A program made the position numbers and the translations under genes. The notes under the pieces were generated by a model that was not told the DNA's origin, ran no database searches, and saw only the letters and a list, made by a program, of their open reading frames with translations. Shown one piece after another: positions 41,935 to 49,352 of a DNA stretch of 64,000 nucleotides. Origin of the DNA: Methylorubrum salsuginis (GTDB taxonomy: Bacteria; Pseudomonadota; Alphaproteobacteria; Rhizobiales; Beijerinckiaceae); assembly GCF_900114375.1 (NCBI RefSeq), contig NZ_FOSV01000010.1, positions 62,001 to 126,000 on the forward strand. Direction: 5' to 3'. Every line of letters begins with the position of its first letter. The first letter of the stretch is position 1.

Positions 41935-42431
41935 GCTTTCGCATGAGCCGGCTGCTCAACCGCCTCTGGTTGCTCGGCGTCCTCGCGCCCCTGGTGATCG
42001 GCTTCTCGGGCTACATGGGCATGGTGATCGGCGTGCGGCGCTGGCCCTACGAAGTGCTCAACACCGCCGTCATTACCCCGAACGTGCCGCCGGGCTACAC
42101 CCTCAACATGGCCCGGACCATCGACTATCAGGACGATTGCGAACTGCACTACGACCGCAAGATGGTCAGCGACGTGCCGGGGCCGAAGGGAGCATTCCGC
42201 CGCGACGTGCTGCCCGACATCAACTTCGCCCGCCCGCCGATGGAGCTGGACGGGCGCCCCTGGTACATCTCCGAGCGCGTGCCCGAGGATTTTCCCTGCG
42301 GCCCCGCCAAGATCATCGACAGCCCGTCCGCGGCTTGCAACTGGTTCCAGCGCCTCTTCTGGCGCCAGACGCGCCCTGATGCGGTGACCGGGTTCAACGT
42401 CGATTGCTCGGGGACGACGCTGCTCCCGTAG
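41931..42431 (+). CDS. Inner-membrane-anchored periplasmic protein
   Basis: A 166-residue protein with an N-terminal anchor (about residues 12-33, LWLLGVLAPLVIGFSGYMGM) and a predicted periplasmic domain with four cysteines (DDCELHYD, DFPCGPAK, AACNWF, VDCSGT). Coupled to the gene upstream. It has the orientation of an inner-membrane spanin but lacks an obvious coiled coil, so that reading is weak. Confidence 0.6.
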   Translation: MSFRMSRLLNRLWLLGVLAPLVIGFSGYMGMVIGVRRWPYEVLNTAVITPNVPPGYTLNMARTIDYQDDCELHYDRKMVSDVPGPKGAFRRDVLPDINFARPPMELDGRPWYISERVPEDFPCGPAKIIDSPSAACNWFQRLFWRQTRPDAVTGFNVDCSGTTLLP

Positions 42432-42488
42432 CGCACTGCCCTCCCGCTTCCTCCGCCTTGATCCCGCCCGGTGCTGCGACGGCGGAAC

Positions 42489-42527
42489 AAAAAAGTAGGG
42501 CACGCCACCGGATCGATGAGCGTGCCC
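42489..42527 (-). terminator. Hairpin terminator at the end of the late operon
   Basis: GGGCACGC (42498-42505) and GCGTGCCC (42520-42527) form an 8-bp stem with a 14-base loop. On the minus strand the hairpin is followed by a T6 run (42489-42494), making a good terminator in that direction. On the plus strand it may still mark the end of the late transcript. The surrounding gap 42432-42703 has no other feature. Confidence 0.55.
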
Positions 42528-42703
42528 CGAGTAAGTCCCTGGTCTCAGGAAGGAACAGCGGCTTCCATAGCCGATTTGAGTTCACAAAGGCGTGACACCC
42601 GAGCCACAATCCAAGCGTGGAGACGGTCATCTCATTGTCATGCTAAGCTGGGCCTCCGAAGAACCTCACCCTGGTGAGATGTCACAGGGGCATCAGGTGC
42701 GAC

Positions 42704-42994
42704 ATGGCCTCGATTGAAGAACTTGCGAAGACCCTGCGCGGCATCGCCGCCACTGGCATAAAGCCCAAGGCGTTGCTTGCCGCTGTCCGTGAGCGACACC
42801 CGGAGGCGACCAAAAAGGAAGTCGTCCGGGCTGCGTTCTACGCGGTGGCCGAAGGCCAAAGCGGCGACCATAGCGATCTGTATGATTTCGCCCTGGCGGA
42901 ACGGGCGGTGGACGACGACGAGCCAGTGAAAGCCGCCAAGCTACCCAAGAAAAAGAACCGCAAGACGAAGCCGAGCGGAGAGGCTGCCCACTAA
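42704..42994 (+). CDS. Hypothetical basic helical protein
   Basis: A 96-residue protein (MASIEELAKTLRGIAATGIK at the start) with a helical N-terminal domain whose segment PKALLAAVRERHPEATKKEV looks DNA- or RNA-binding, and a lysine-rich tail (KAAKLPKKKNRKTKPSGEAA). Upstream in-frame ATG 42674 is less likely. Possibly an accessory regulator; unknown family. Confidence 0.55.
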   Translation: MASIEELAKTLRGIAATGIKPKALLAAVRERHPEATKKEVVRAAFYAVAEGQSGDHSDLYDFALAERAVDDDEPVKAAKLPKKKNRKTKPSGEAAH

Positions 42995-43275
42995 AAGCGG
43001 CCTTGGATGCGGCAGTCTTGGCGCGCGAGTCGCTCCTGACGTTGATCGACACTGGCCTGAAGGAAATGGCCGAGTCGGGTGCTGCCGGCCCTGCAGTCGC
43101 GAGAGACTTCTTGCAGCACCGTTTCCAGTGCGACGATTCGTTCGCTTGGTCTACGGTAGGCCCTTTCCAGCTCATCCAGGGCGGCATCAACCTGGCCCGC
43201 GACGGTGCTGCCCGGCGCGGCGGAGAGACTATCGACCTTGCGGAGACAGCGACTCACATATGACATGGGACTCAT
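42991..43275 (-). CDS. Hypothetical protein (strand uncertain)
   Basis: A 94-residue minus-strand frame with a convincing amphipathic helix (VDAALDELERAYRRPSERIV). A plus-strand frame at 43003-43263 (TTG start, high GC3) overlaps it almost completely and is also protein-like. The minus strand is preferred because a minus-strand terminator lies downstream at 42489-42527. At most one is likely real. Its stop overlaps the end of the preceding gene. Confidence 0.4.
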   Translation of the reverse strand: MSPMSYVSRCLRKVDSLSAAPGSTVAGQVDAALDELERAYRRPSERIVALETVLQEVSRDCRAGSTRLGHFLQASVDQRQERLARQDCRIQGRF

Positions 43276-43830
43276 TTTTACGCCGCAGTTTCAGCCTGTC
43301 CAGTCGAGCGATCTGTCTAGGTCGAGAGGCTTAGGCACGGCCGCCGAAATCGCGGCTTCTTGAGTTGGGTGAGCCATATAATCGCCAGAGCGTAATCGAT
43401 CATAAGCTAATGGCTTTCGCCCCGCCCGGCCCCGCCGCGGCGGGGTTTTTCGTTTGCGATCACCCCTTCGCCGGCGCCTACCAAACCGAGCTCGTGTCCG
43501 CGCAGACTCGCGAGGCCGACCTGTCACGCGGCCTCGGGGGCGAGCGCATCGAGCGCCTGCCCTTGGCGCTGCCGTCCGGCCGGCTTCTCGCCCCTCCCCC
43601 GTTGCGGGCCTCCGGCGGTCCCGGCTTCCGGATGGTTGGACCGCGCCCTGGAGCTCATGGGCGAGGTGGCGAGCCGACCGGCGAACTGAGCCGACCAGGC
43701 CTTCCCCTTGGCGCCGATGCCTCATGCGCCCAGGCGCCTTTTAGGACACATTCGTAATCAAATCGGCGAAAACCGCAGGCGCTGAGACGGGGTGGTCATT
43801 GCGCGTTCACGCCGTTTGCCGCACACAGGA
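43276..43830. other. Intergenic region of about 600 bases
   Basis: No credible gene is seen; frames through here (for example 43365-43757 plus) run across a terminator and have arginine/proline-rich shadow composition. The region contains a TATAAT at 43376-43381 without a matching -35, and the terminator at 43430-43450. Confidence 0.5.
43430..43450 (+). terminator. Rho-independent terminator
   Basis: CCCCGC (43430-43435) and GCGGGG (43440-43445) form a tight stem with a CGCG loop followed by TTTTT. It insulates the downstream ImmA/IrrE-PIN unit from upstream transcription. Confidence 0.8.
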
Positions 43831-43863
43831 ACGCAACGTTTTCTTGCGTTTTGACTCACGCAA
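43831..43863 (+). promoter_or_regulatory. Operator-like repeats upstream of the XRE-ImmA gene
   Basis: ACGCAA at 43831-43836 and 43858-43863 and the inverse TTGCGT at 43844-43849 give three half-sites within 33 bases, next to TTGACT (43851-43856). The gene begins 15 bases downstream and has an HTH, so autoregulation is plausible. Confidence 0.5.
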
Positions 43864-43878
43864 GCCTACGTCGCCAGG

Positions 43879-45069
43879 ATGCCTAACATGAATCAGAATC
43901 ACATTGGCCAGCGCGTGAAGGCCCTGCGCGAGGCGCGCGGCATGAAGCAGGACGACCTGAAGGACCTGCTCGGACTCAACAGCCGTCAGATCGTTTCGCA
44001 GATTGAATCCGGTGCGCGTCGCCTGTCGGCAGGCGAACTCGTTATCTTGCTCAAGCATTTTGACACCACTCTCGATCGCATCACAAATCCGTTTCTGCTC
44101 ACCGGCAAAAGCGCTTTCTCCTGGCGCCAGCGCAATGTCGCTCAGGACCAACTCAGCGCGTTCGAGGAGTTAGCTGGCGAATGGATTGGGGCCTACCGTG
44201 CCTTGAGCGACCTCAGCTCGACGCGCGTGTCGAAGCTGCTGCCAAACACGCGCCTCACTTACACCAATGCGTACGAAGACGCGGCCCATGTCGGCGAAAC
44301 TGTCGCTCGTCAGCTTGAGCTTGGTGATAAGCCAGCCTTTGATCTGTCTAGCGTAATGGAAAGCAAGCTTGGCATTCTTGTTCTGATGGTCGATGCGATC
44401 AATGGAATATCTGGAGCCGCATGCCAACTGCCGGAACTCGACGCGGTGCTCATTAATCGCAACGAAAGCTTTGCGCGCCGAAACTCTGATCTTGCGCATG
44501 AGTTTTTTCATCTACTCACGTGGAATGTGATGCGACCGGCGCATGTCGAGTCATCCATTGCCACATGGGAGGATGTGCCGCGCGCGCATCGCACGCCGAC
44601 GGCTGATCGCAACCAGCGCATTGAGCAACTCGCCGATCACTTCGCATCCGGCCTTCTTTTGCCGTCGTGGAGCCTCGATCGCATCGGCAAGCCGTCGGGC
44701 GATGCCGCACAGTGGTTGACTGAAGCCGCTAAGTTCCTCGGTGTTTCGAGCCGAAACCTGAAGTGGCGCTTGATCAATTCGAAGCGGTGCCCCGAGCTGG
44801 CTTCCGTTCAGGAGGGTGATCTCATCGCAGCTGGCCGAGCGCAAATTGATGGCCCACGCTCTGAAGAGAAACCGCTCCTGTTCAGTCGCCCGTTTATGAA
44901 AACCATCGCCGCGGCTATCGAACAGGGCCATCTTTCGGGACAACGCGCTGCCGCCCTGCTTCGCATGGAACGCAGCGCAATTGGCGACTTGTGTGACGCC
45001 TATGGCGTGCAACGCCCTGTAGAGCTTGGAGGGAGATGCGTCGTGGACGTGGAGACTACCTCCGCTTGA
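43879..45069 (+). CDS. XRE HTH plus ImmA/IrrE metallopeptidase
   Basis: A 396-residue protein. Residues 8-60 form an XRE HTH (VKALREARGMKQDDLKDLLG; SRQIVSQIESGARRLSAGEL). Residues about 100-290 are an ImmA/IrrE (DUF955) domain with the zinc motif HEFFH (207-211) in SDLAHEFFHLLTW and the downstream LADHFASGLLLP. The C-terminal 100 residues form a helical extension. Such fusions act as regulators in toxin-antitoxin-like or stress modules. The PIN gene overlaps its 3' end by 34 bases, so the two are co-expressed. Likely a prophage-borne defence or maintenance pair. Confidence 0.88.
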   Translation: MPNMNQNHIGQRVKALREARGMKQDDLKDLLGLNSRQIVSQIESGARRLSAGELVILLKHFDTTLDRITNPFLLTGKSAFSWRQRNVAQDQLSAFEELAGEWIGAYRALSDLSSTRVSKLLPNTRLTYTNAYEDAAHVGETVARQLELGDKPAFDLSSVMESKLGILVLMVDAINGISGAACQLPELDAVLINRNESFARRNSDLAHEFFHLLTWNVMRPAHVESSIATWEDVPRAHRTPTADRNQRIEQLADHFASGLLLPSWSLDRIGKPSGDAAQWLTEAAKFLGVSSRNLKWRLINSKRCPELASVQEGDLIAAGRAQIDGPRSEEKPLLFSRPFMKTIAAAIEQGHLSGQRAAALLRMERSAIGDLCDAYGVQRPVELGGRCVVDVETTSA

Positions 45070-45566
45070 TATCCCGCGATACACCCATTCTGCTCGACGC
45101 TAACGCGATCGCCGCTTGCCACGAGTTCGCGTGCTGGCGAGCGATCGCAGGTGCGTTTCGTCTTGAAACAGTTGAAGAGTGTATTAAAGAGTTTCAAACT
45201 GGCGGCTACGCTCTTCAGTCGCAAGAGTACGTCGATGAGCGGACCTTGCGAGGTCAATTTCGCCACGTACACAATCCAACCGAGCTTGAGCTAGCAGAAG
45301 TCCTGCTTGACGGGGGCGCTGGCATCCATTGCGGCGAGCAGCACCTTTGGGCCCATGCCCTGGGGCGCGAGGATGCTTGGGTTTTGTGCGGACCAGATCG
45401 CGGTTCGATGCGATTTGGCTGTCACAGAAATCACGGCCAAAGGCTGATCGCCCTAGGATCGCTTCTAGATAGCCTTAGACATCCATCGGCAGGCAGGCTT
45501 CCTCACCACTATACGCAGAATTGGTTGGAAAAAGTGCGGCGAGATTTCATACTCGGGATCGTTTAA
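45036..45566 (+). CDS. PIN-domain-like RNase toxin candidate
   Basis: A 176-residue protein with GGAGGGAG directly before ATG 45036. The acidic PIN residues can be followed: LLDANAI (D21), ETVEECIKEF (E48/E52), IHCGEQHLWAHA (E101) and LCGPDRGSMRF (D121). PIN toxins cleave RNA and are usually held by a partner encoded upstream; here the partner is the XRE-ImmA/IrrE protein, whose gene overlaps by 34 bases. The combination is a less-studied TA-like arrangement. Confidence 0.78.
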   Translation: MRRGRGDYLRLISRDTPILLDANAIAACHEFACWRAIAGAFRLETVEECIKEFQTGGYALQSQEYVDERTLRGQFRHVHNPTELELAEVLLDGGAGIHCGEQHLWAHALGREDAWVLCGPDRGSMRFGCHRNHGQRLIALGSLLDSLRHPSAGRLPHHYTQNWLEKVRRDFILGIV

Positions 45567-45770
45567 TTTTGCACTTCCTCCCAGCTTTCAGTCGCTACGG
45601 AAAGACCTCTTCCTATTTCAGACCAGCTTGCCTCTGGCAGTGATTGAGCATGAGGGCGAAATAACGGCCCGGCTGGACATCAGATCCTTCGCCCGCCGCC
45701 GAACGATTCGCTCGCGCAGCCGGTCGAGCGGGCTCTTGCGCGGGTCCAGGAAATCGTCGCAGACGGCAGC

Positions 45771-46085
45771 ATGCTGACTGCGGCTGCCTTGCCGGAGGAG
45801 CGCTCCAGTGCGATCTGGAAGCTGACGCGCGACTGGCGCCTGATCGCCGGGAAGCTGCGACAGGCGCAGGATCCGGCTTCCTTCGTCACGCGGCCGAACA
45901 TCGCGACGCTGGGAACCTGGGCCGCGCTGCCAAACATCTCGGTCAGAGGCTACTTCGCCCTGGAGGGCACCGATCTGCAGATCGGGCCGGACGCGCGCGA
46001 AACCACAGCGGTCAGCGTTCTGGACGTGCTGTTGACCGAGGTGCCGGCGATTCCTCCGTTTGGCGAGCGTATCGAGGCGGTCTGA
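45771..46085 (+). pseudogene. Fragment of an unidentified gene
   Basis: The frame encodes a plausible 104-residue C-terminal part (SSAIWKLTRDWRLIAGKLRQ; YFALEGTDLQIGPDARETTA). The same frame stays open upstream to a stop at 45651 without a start (NDSLAQPVERALARVQEIVA), and ATG 45771 has no ribosome site, so a gene truncated at its 5' end is the best explanation. Function is unknown. The gap 45567-45700 holds nothing recognisable. Confidence 0.4.
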
Positions 46086-46222
46086 CCCAGACTGCCGCCT
46101 AAACCCACGGGCGGGCGACTCCTGCCCGCGGCGCTGAGACCTAACACCTCGATCTGCTCAGCGGCCCGGCGCGCCAGCGCGCCGAGGCGCTTGCGGCGCT
46201 GCAAGGCAAGTCTCAATCGGCT

Positions 46223-46552
46223 TCAGGCCGAGGCGGGCCCGGCTTCTACCTCGACGATCTCCAACGTCCGCAAGATCGCCAGCGCGGTCACGTCCGCATC
46301 GGTCCGACCCTCGTGCGTCGCCGGCATCACCGCAACCGCCTCGAGCTCGTTGCCCGCCAGCGGGCCGACCACGACCCTGAGCACGTCGCCCTCGGGACCA
46401 TTGGCATCCTCCATGAGCGCGACGAGGTAGCCCGCCGCGCGCCCGTAGACGTACGGCGGATGGAGCTCGGCAGCGGCCTGTGACGCGACGGGCGCGGCCT
46501 CAGCGCTTGGGCGCGGGCGGCTCCCGAAGGTCGGACGGATGACGTTGGACAT
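46223..46552 (-). CDS. Hypothetical accessory protein
   Basis: A 109-residue protein (MSNVIRPTFGSRPRPSAEAA at the start) with a flexible N terminus and an alpha/beta C-terminal part (AAGYLVALMEDANGPEGDVL; ELEAVAVMPATHEGRTDADV). ATG 46552 follows GAGGAGG. It lies downstream of hicB in the same direction with a gap of about 30 bases, so it may be co-transcribed. Unknown family. Confidence 0.6.
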   Translation of the reverse strand: MSNVIRPTFGSRPRPSAEAAPVASQAAAELHPPYVYGRAAGYLVALMEDANGPEGDVLRVVVGPLAGNELEAVAVMPATHEGRTDADVTALAILRTLEIVEVEAGPASA

Positions 46553-46582
46553 GGCGGGCGCCTCCTCTCTCTCGGTCACGCC

Positions 46583-47020
46583 TCACGCCGCTTCGAAGGA
46601 AACCACGAGGCGACCGCCGAGCGCCGCGGCGGTCTCCTCCAGTTGGTCGAGCTTGGTGCCGTGGTCCGGGTCGAGGATCCGCCGTACCTCGGTCTCTGAT
46701 CGGCCAAGACGCTCGGCCAGGGCGACCTTCGTCATCCCCGAACGCTTCCACGCGGCGTAGACCGAAGCCTTGGCGGCAAGCCGGGCCGACAACCGCACCG
46801 GATAAGATACCGCACCCGCGCGGGCGATGGTCGGGGCGACGAGGATCATGTCGTCCTTGATCCGTCCCCGCACCGCCGCCGCGAGTGCGTGGCCCATCTC
46901 CTGGAGCGCTTCGGCCTCCGTAGCGCCCGACGCGATCGCTTCCGGCACCTCCGGCGTATAGGCGTGCCATTCGCCGCCCTCGCGCCGCAGCTCGACCGGG
47001 TAAACCCATTCCTCCGACAT
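46583..47020 (-). CDS. hicB: HicB-type antitoxin
   Basis: A 145-residue protein. The N-terminal half is the HicB partial RNase-H fold (WVYPVELRREGGEWHAYTPE; GATEAEALQEMGHALAAAVR), and the C-terminal part is an XRE HTH (GMTKVALAERLGRSETEVRR). It binds HicA and represses the operon. ATG 47020 follows GAGGAG. The gene lies 48 bases downstream of hicA, the usual order. Confidence 0.9.
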   Translation of the reverse strand: MSEEWVYPVELRREGGEWHAYTPEVPEAIASGATEAEALQEMGHALAAAVRGRIKDDMILVAPTIARAGAVSYPVRLSARLAAKASVYAAWKRSGMTKVALAERLGRSETEVRRILDPDHGTKLDQLEETAAALGGRLVVSFEAA

Positions 47021-47068
47021 CGTCCGCTCCTCAGGCGGGTGACACGAAACGCAAGGGGTGGGCCCCGC

Positions 47069-47275
47069 CTATAGATCGGCGGGGTCCACTCCGAGTTGCC
47101 GGCAGATGCGTTGAACGTGGAAGGGGCTGAGTTCACCGCTCTGGACGGTGGTGACGGCCCCTGCCAGCCGCACCCTGTAGTGGCTTCCCTTGCCGCCTGC
47201 CGTATCCACCTCGAAGAGCAGGTCTCTCTTCCTGGCGTACCGGCGGAGGGCTCGGATCAGTGCGTCTCGTGTCAC
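47069..47275 (-). CDS. hicA: HicA-type mRNA interferase toxin
   Basis: A 68-residue protein with the HicA double-stranded-RNA-binding fold and the catalytic histidine in KGSHYRVRL (H32). The C terminus (PFHVQRICRQLGVDPADL) is typical. It starts at GTG 47275 behind GGAGATGAGGA. HicA inhibits translation by cleaving mRNA and is neutralised by HicB. A palindromic operator lies 30 bases upstream. Confidence 0.88.
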   Translation of the reverse strand: MTRDALIRALRRYARKRDLLFEVDTAGGKGSHYRVRLAGAVTTVQSGELSPFHVQRICRQLGVDPADL

Positions 47276-47304
47276 TCCTCATCTCCGTTCCGATGAAGAG
47301 ACTA

Positions 47305-47352
47305 TCGAACATTTCTGTTCGAATGGCAACCTGTTTCGTACAAAAATGTTCG
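47305..47352 (-). promoter_or_regulatory. hicAB operator candidate
   Basis: TCGAACA (47305-47311) and TGTTCGA (47316-47322) form a 7-bp palindrome with a TTTC centre, and another TGTTCG half-site lies at 47347-47352. This AT-richer stretch precedes hicA. HicB with its HTH is the expected binder. Confidence 0.6.
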
Positions 47353-47355
47353 CTT

Positions 47356-47424
47356 TTACGCCTTGGGATACCCGGCGAGCACCGTAAACCCGCCCTCCCG
47401 CATCCGCTCGTAATGCGCGGCCAT
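47356..47424 (-). pseudogene. Short gene remnant
   Basis: A 22-codon tail (MAAHYERMREGGFTVLAGYP and two more residues) reads like the C terminus of a real protein, but the frame is closed by a stop only seven codons upstream of this ATG. It may be a leftover of a gene lost by rearrangement. Confidence 0.3.
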
Positions 47425-47449
47425 GTCCTTCAGCGGGGGCGCTCAGAGG

Positions 47450-47647
47450 TCATCGGTCGCCCCCTCCAGAAAGCAGCTTATCGATTTGCGCCATCCCGTT
47501 CTCGCGAGCTTTCGTCTCGGTTCGGAGGTCACGGTCCGATCGTTGTGTGAGCTTTCCATTCTTGCGGATCGCCCAATGGAACGAGCCCCCCTCCTTTTTC
47601 GGTTGGAGAATTTCTAGGCTGTAGGGGTAAGTTGCCGGGTTGGTCAT
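47450..47647 (-). CDS. Small conserved-looking hypothetical protein
   Basis: A 65-residue protein (MTNPATYPYSLEILQPKKEG; FHWAIRKNGKLTQRSDRDLR; ARENGMAQIDKLL) with the look of a compact beta-beta-alpha fold and natural composition. It has no ribosome site of note and no known function. Lies upstream of the hicA promoter region in the same direction. Confidence 0.6.
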   Translation of the reverse strand: MTNPATYPYSLEILQPKKEGGSFHWAIRKNGKLTQRSDRDLRTETKARENGMAQIDKLLSGGGDR

Positions 47648-47735
47648 TACCCGACCATGGCACGCCCAACCGCCGGGACCAAGGACGGGTCAAGCGGGGC
47701 GGATTTCAAACTGACCCACTACGGGCGGGGCTTGT

Positions 47736-47960
47736 TCATCGCGCTCCTGACTTTGCCGCGAACTCCCAGATCGGCACGCCGACCGGCCGCCCAGGCTTGT
47801 CCCGATATCCGTGCTGATTCCCGAGCGTCACGCAACGGGCGTCGACCCCGCCGGCCTTGCGGTCGCTGGTCATCATGACCTCGCAATAGTCTGGTATTAT
47901 GCAGCATCGCCACCAAGCCCCACCCGTGAGCGCGACCACTCCCGCTGGGGCAGCTTGCAT
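47736..47960 (-). CDS. Hypothetical small protein
   Basis: A 74-residue protein with several cysteines and aromatic residues (GGAWWRCCIIPDYCEVMMTS; GVDARCVTLGNQHGYRDKPG; PIWEFAAKSG). Preferred to the arginine-rich overlapping frame at 47719-47967 because its composition is natural. Function is unknown. Confidence 0.5.
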   Translation of the reverse strand: MQAAPAGVVALTGGAWWRCCIIPDYCEVMMTSDRKAGGVDARCVTLGNQHGYRDKPGRPVGVPIWEFAAKSGAR

Positions 47961-48020
47961 CTGTCACAGACGCGGCAATAATCGCCCCAAGCCGGCAATG
48001 ACCGGCAGGGGGTGGGCGTC

Positions 48021-48164
48021 ATGACGTTTGAGATTTTCCTGGCCGCGATGCTGGCGGCTGCGCTGATATCGCTGACGGTGCTGTTCTCGCGCTCGGCTGA
48101 GGGCCCGACCTATCTGCGTCGGGGCGGCAAGGCAATCCGTTGGGACCCGCCGACCCGGTGTTGA
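48021..48164 (+). CDS. Small membrane protein (47 aa)
   Basis: A 47-residue protein (MTFEIFLAAMLAAALISLTV) with one membrane helix over about residues 3-23 and a basic tail. AGGGGGTGGG precedes the ATG. It is divergent from the gene at 47736-47960. Unknown role. Confidence 0.5.
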   Translation: MTFEIFLAAMLAAALISLTVLFSRSAEGPTYLRRGGKAIRWDPPTRC

Positions 48165-48180
48165 CCAGATCGCGCAGGCC

Positions 48181-48387
48181 TTAGTGAAGCTGAGGCACCT
48201 CTTCATCGTGCGAAAGGTGCGCCGCCTCTCTCACAACCTGTCTCTCTAGCGTGTCCGCGTGCGCGTCGAAATCGTCGGCCATTGTGCGGAGTTGGGCGAC
48301 GATACGATCATCCTGACCGTCGAGAAGGTCCGCCAATCCACGGAACAGGTCAGCCTTCTCACGGAAGTATGCGGCGGTGGCGTTCAT
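48181..48387 (-). CDS. Hypothetical small helical protein
   Basis: A 68-residue helical protein (MNATAAYFREKADLFRGLAD; QLRTMADDFDAHADTLERQV), probably a helical hairpin. The ATG at 48387 is chosen over a 70-residue longer frame whose N terminus is unlike the rest. No known function. 48388-48656 shows no gene. Confidence 0.6.
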   Translation of the reverse strand: MNATAAYFREKADLFRGLADLLDGQDDRIVAQLRTMADDFDAHADTLERQVVREAAHLSHDEEVPQLH

Positions 48388-48656
48388 GGCGGACCCATAA
48401 CATAGGTTATTGGACCGCGTCTCGATGCCGGTGAGCCAAGCTTGTTCGGCAGAAGCAGTTGCCCCCAACCAACCGCTAAAAAGAAGCGCGCCACGAAGGG
48501 CGAGCTCTGGAGGTTGGCGCTGTCGAAATGGGGCAGATGACAGCGTTGCCGCACTGTAACGCTTCGACGGCGGCGCTAACAACCAAGCCGTCGTCACCGA
48601 TGCGTGAAGGTCCCCCTACCGGAACGTCGTGCCAATCCCCTGAGTGAGCTTGCTGC

Positions 48657-48734
48657 CTAATTCCGCGGATGTGCGCGCTCGACCTCGGCGAGGTATTGTT
48701 CGAAGGCGTCGCCGGGCGGTTCTGGGGTCGTCAC
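48657..48734 (-). CDS. Possible 25-aa microprotein
   Basis: GTG 48734 overlaps the stop of the gene at 48731-48925 in GTGA, and the frame encodes 25 residues (TTPEPPGDAFEQYLAEVERA within it). The acidic helical composition and the coupling make it plausible, but it is short enough to be chance. Confidence 0.3.
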   Translation of the reverse strand: MTTPEPPGDAFEQYLAEVERAHPRN

Positions 48735-48925
48735 GTCACGTCTTCCGTCACCTTGGCCCGCTCTCGCGCCAAGGCCCGCAGCGCCTCTGCGTATAGATCG
48801 ATCCGCTCACAAGGGATGGCGAGCCCGGTTTCGCGGCGCCGCTCGATGCGGCGGGCGATCTCCTGAAGCTCCTCGGACGTGAGCGCGTCCACCGGCGTCG
48901 CGGACAAGTCGCCGATCTTGCTCAC
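48731..48925 (-). CDS. Hypothetical small helical protein
   Basis: A 64-residue protein (MSKIGDLSATPVDALTSEEL; EIARRIERRRETGLAIPCER; EALRALARERAKVTEDV), all helical. It overlaps the upstream gene by four bases, forming a two- or three-gene unit next to the tRNA. No function known. Confidence 0.6.
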   Translation of the reverse strand: MSKIGDLSATPVDALTSEELQEIARRIERRRETGLAIPCERIDLYAEALRALARERAKVTEDVT

Positions 48926-49185
48926 GCCTTCTCCGCCCGCGCCAACAGGATCGCCGTCCGGACCGCGCTGCGCCGCGCCGCCGGCTCGCTGTCCTTGTCG
49001 CCCAGCACCGATTTCGCGAACGCGCTGGCCTCCACTGCCGCGCCGAGATCGACCACGTAGCCGTCGGCGGGCGAGACCCGGTCCGCCTGACCCTCAAGCG
49101 CCGCCCGCACGAGCCGGCTCACGTGGTCGTCGGTGACGGCCTTGGCCTTGAAGAGGTCGGAGACGGTGGGGGAGGATTCGGCCAT
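48922..49185 (-). CDS. Hypothetical protein heading a small operon next to tRNA-Thr
   Basis: An 87-residue protein (MAESSPTVSDLFKAKAVTDD; HVSRLVRAALEGQADRVSPA; SAVRTAILLARAEKA) of helical type. A 9-bp hairpin ends two bases before its ATG, and no normal Shine-Dalgarno is free, so expression may be controlled by this hairpin or by a protein that binds it as an operator. Last gene before the tRNA, so probably at the prophage edge. Confidence 0.6.
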   Translation of the reverse strand: MAESSPTVSDLFKAKAVTDDHVSRLVRAALEGQADRVSPADGYVVDLGAAVEASAFAKSVLGDKDSEPAARRSAVRTAILLARAEKA

Positions 49186-49186
49186 G

Positions 49187-49235
49187 GCTGAACCTATCGA
49201 CAGGTTCAGCGGAGCACCACGGGTTCTAGCGAACC
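49187..49235 (-). promoter_or_regulatory. Inverted repeats upstream of the edge operon
   Basis: GCTGAACCT (49187-49195) and AGGTTCAGC (49202-49210) form a perfect 9-bp inverted repeat with a 6-base centre. GGTTC (49222-49226) and GAACC (49231-49235) form a second, smaller one with the same half-site. The nearer one abuts the start codon of the gene at 48922-49185. Confidence 0.6.
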
Positions 49236-49277
49236 TGCAAGCACTTCATAAATTGTCAGCTAAGTCGTTGAGATGAA

Positions 49278-49352
49278 TGGTGCTGCGAGAGAGGATTGAA
49301 CTCTCGACCTCCTCATTACCAATGAGGTGCTCTACCACTGAGCTACCGCAGC
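49278..49352 (-). tRNA. tRNA-Thr (anticodon GGT)
   Basis: A complete cloverleaf on the minus strand: acceptor GCTGCGG pairs with TCGCAGC, the D-arm is GCTCAGTGGTAGAGC, the anticodon stem-loop CCTCATTGGTAATGAGG shows GGT in the loop TTGGTAA, and the T-arm has GTTCAATCC. CCA is encoded (49278-49280). The 3' end faces the prophage, the side used by tyrosine integrases for tRNA integration. Confidence 0.97.

Noticed and set aside
41931..42431. Inner-membrane spanin assignment for the anchored cysteine-rich protein
   Set aside because: It lacks the coiled coil and the overlapping lipoprotein gene expected for a spanin pair, so it is left as an unknown membrane protein.
43365..43757. Plus-strand 130-residue frame
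   Set aside because: Reads straight through the rho-independent terminator at 43430-43450 and is rich in Gly/Pro/Arg.
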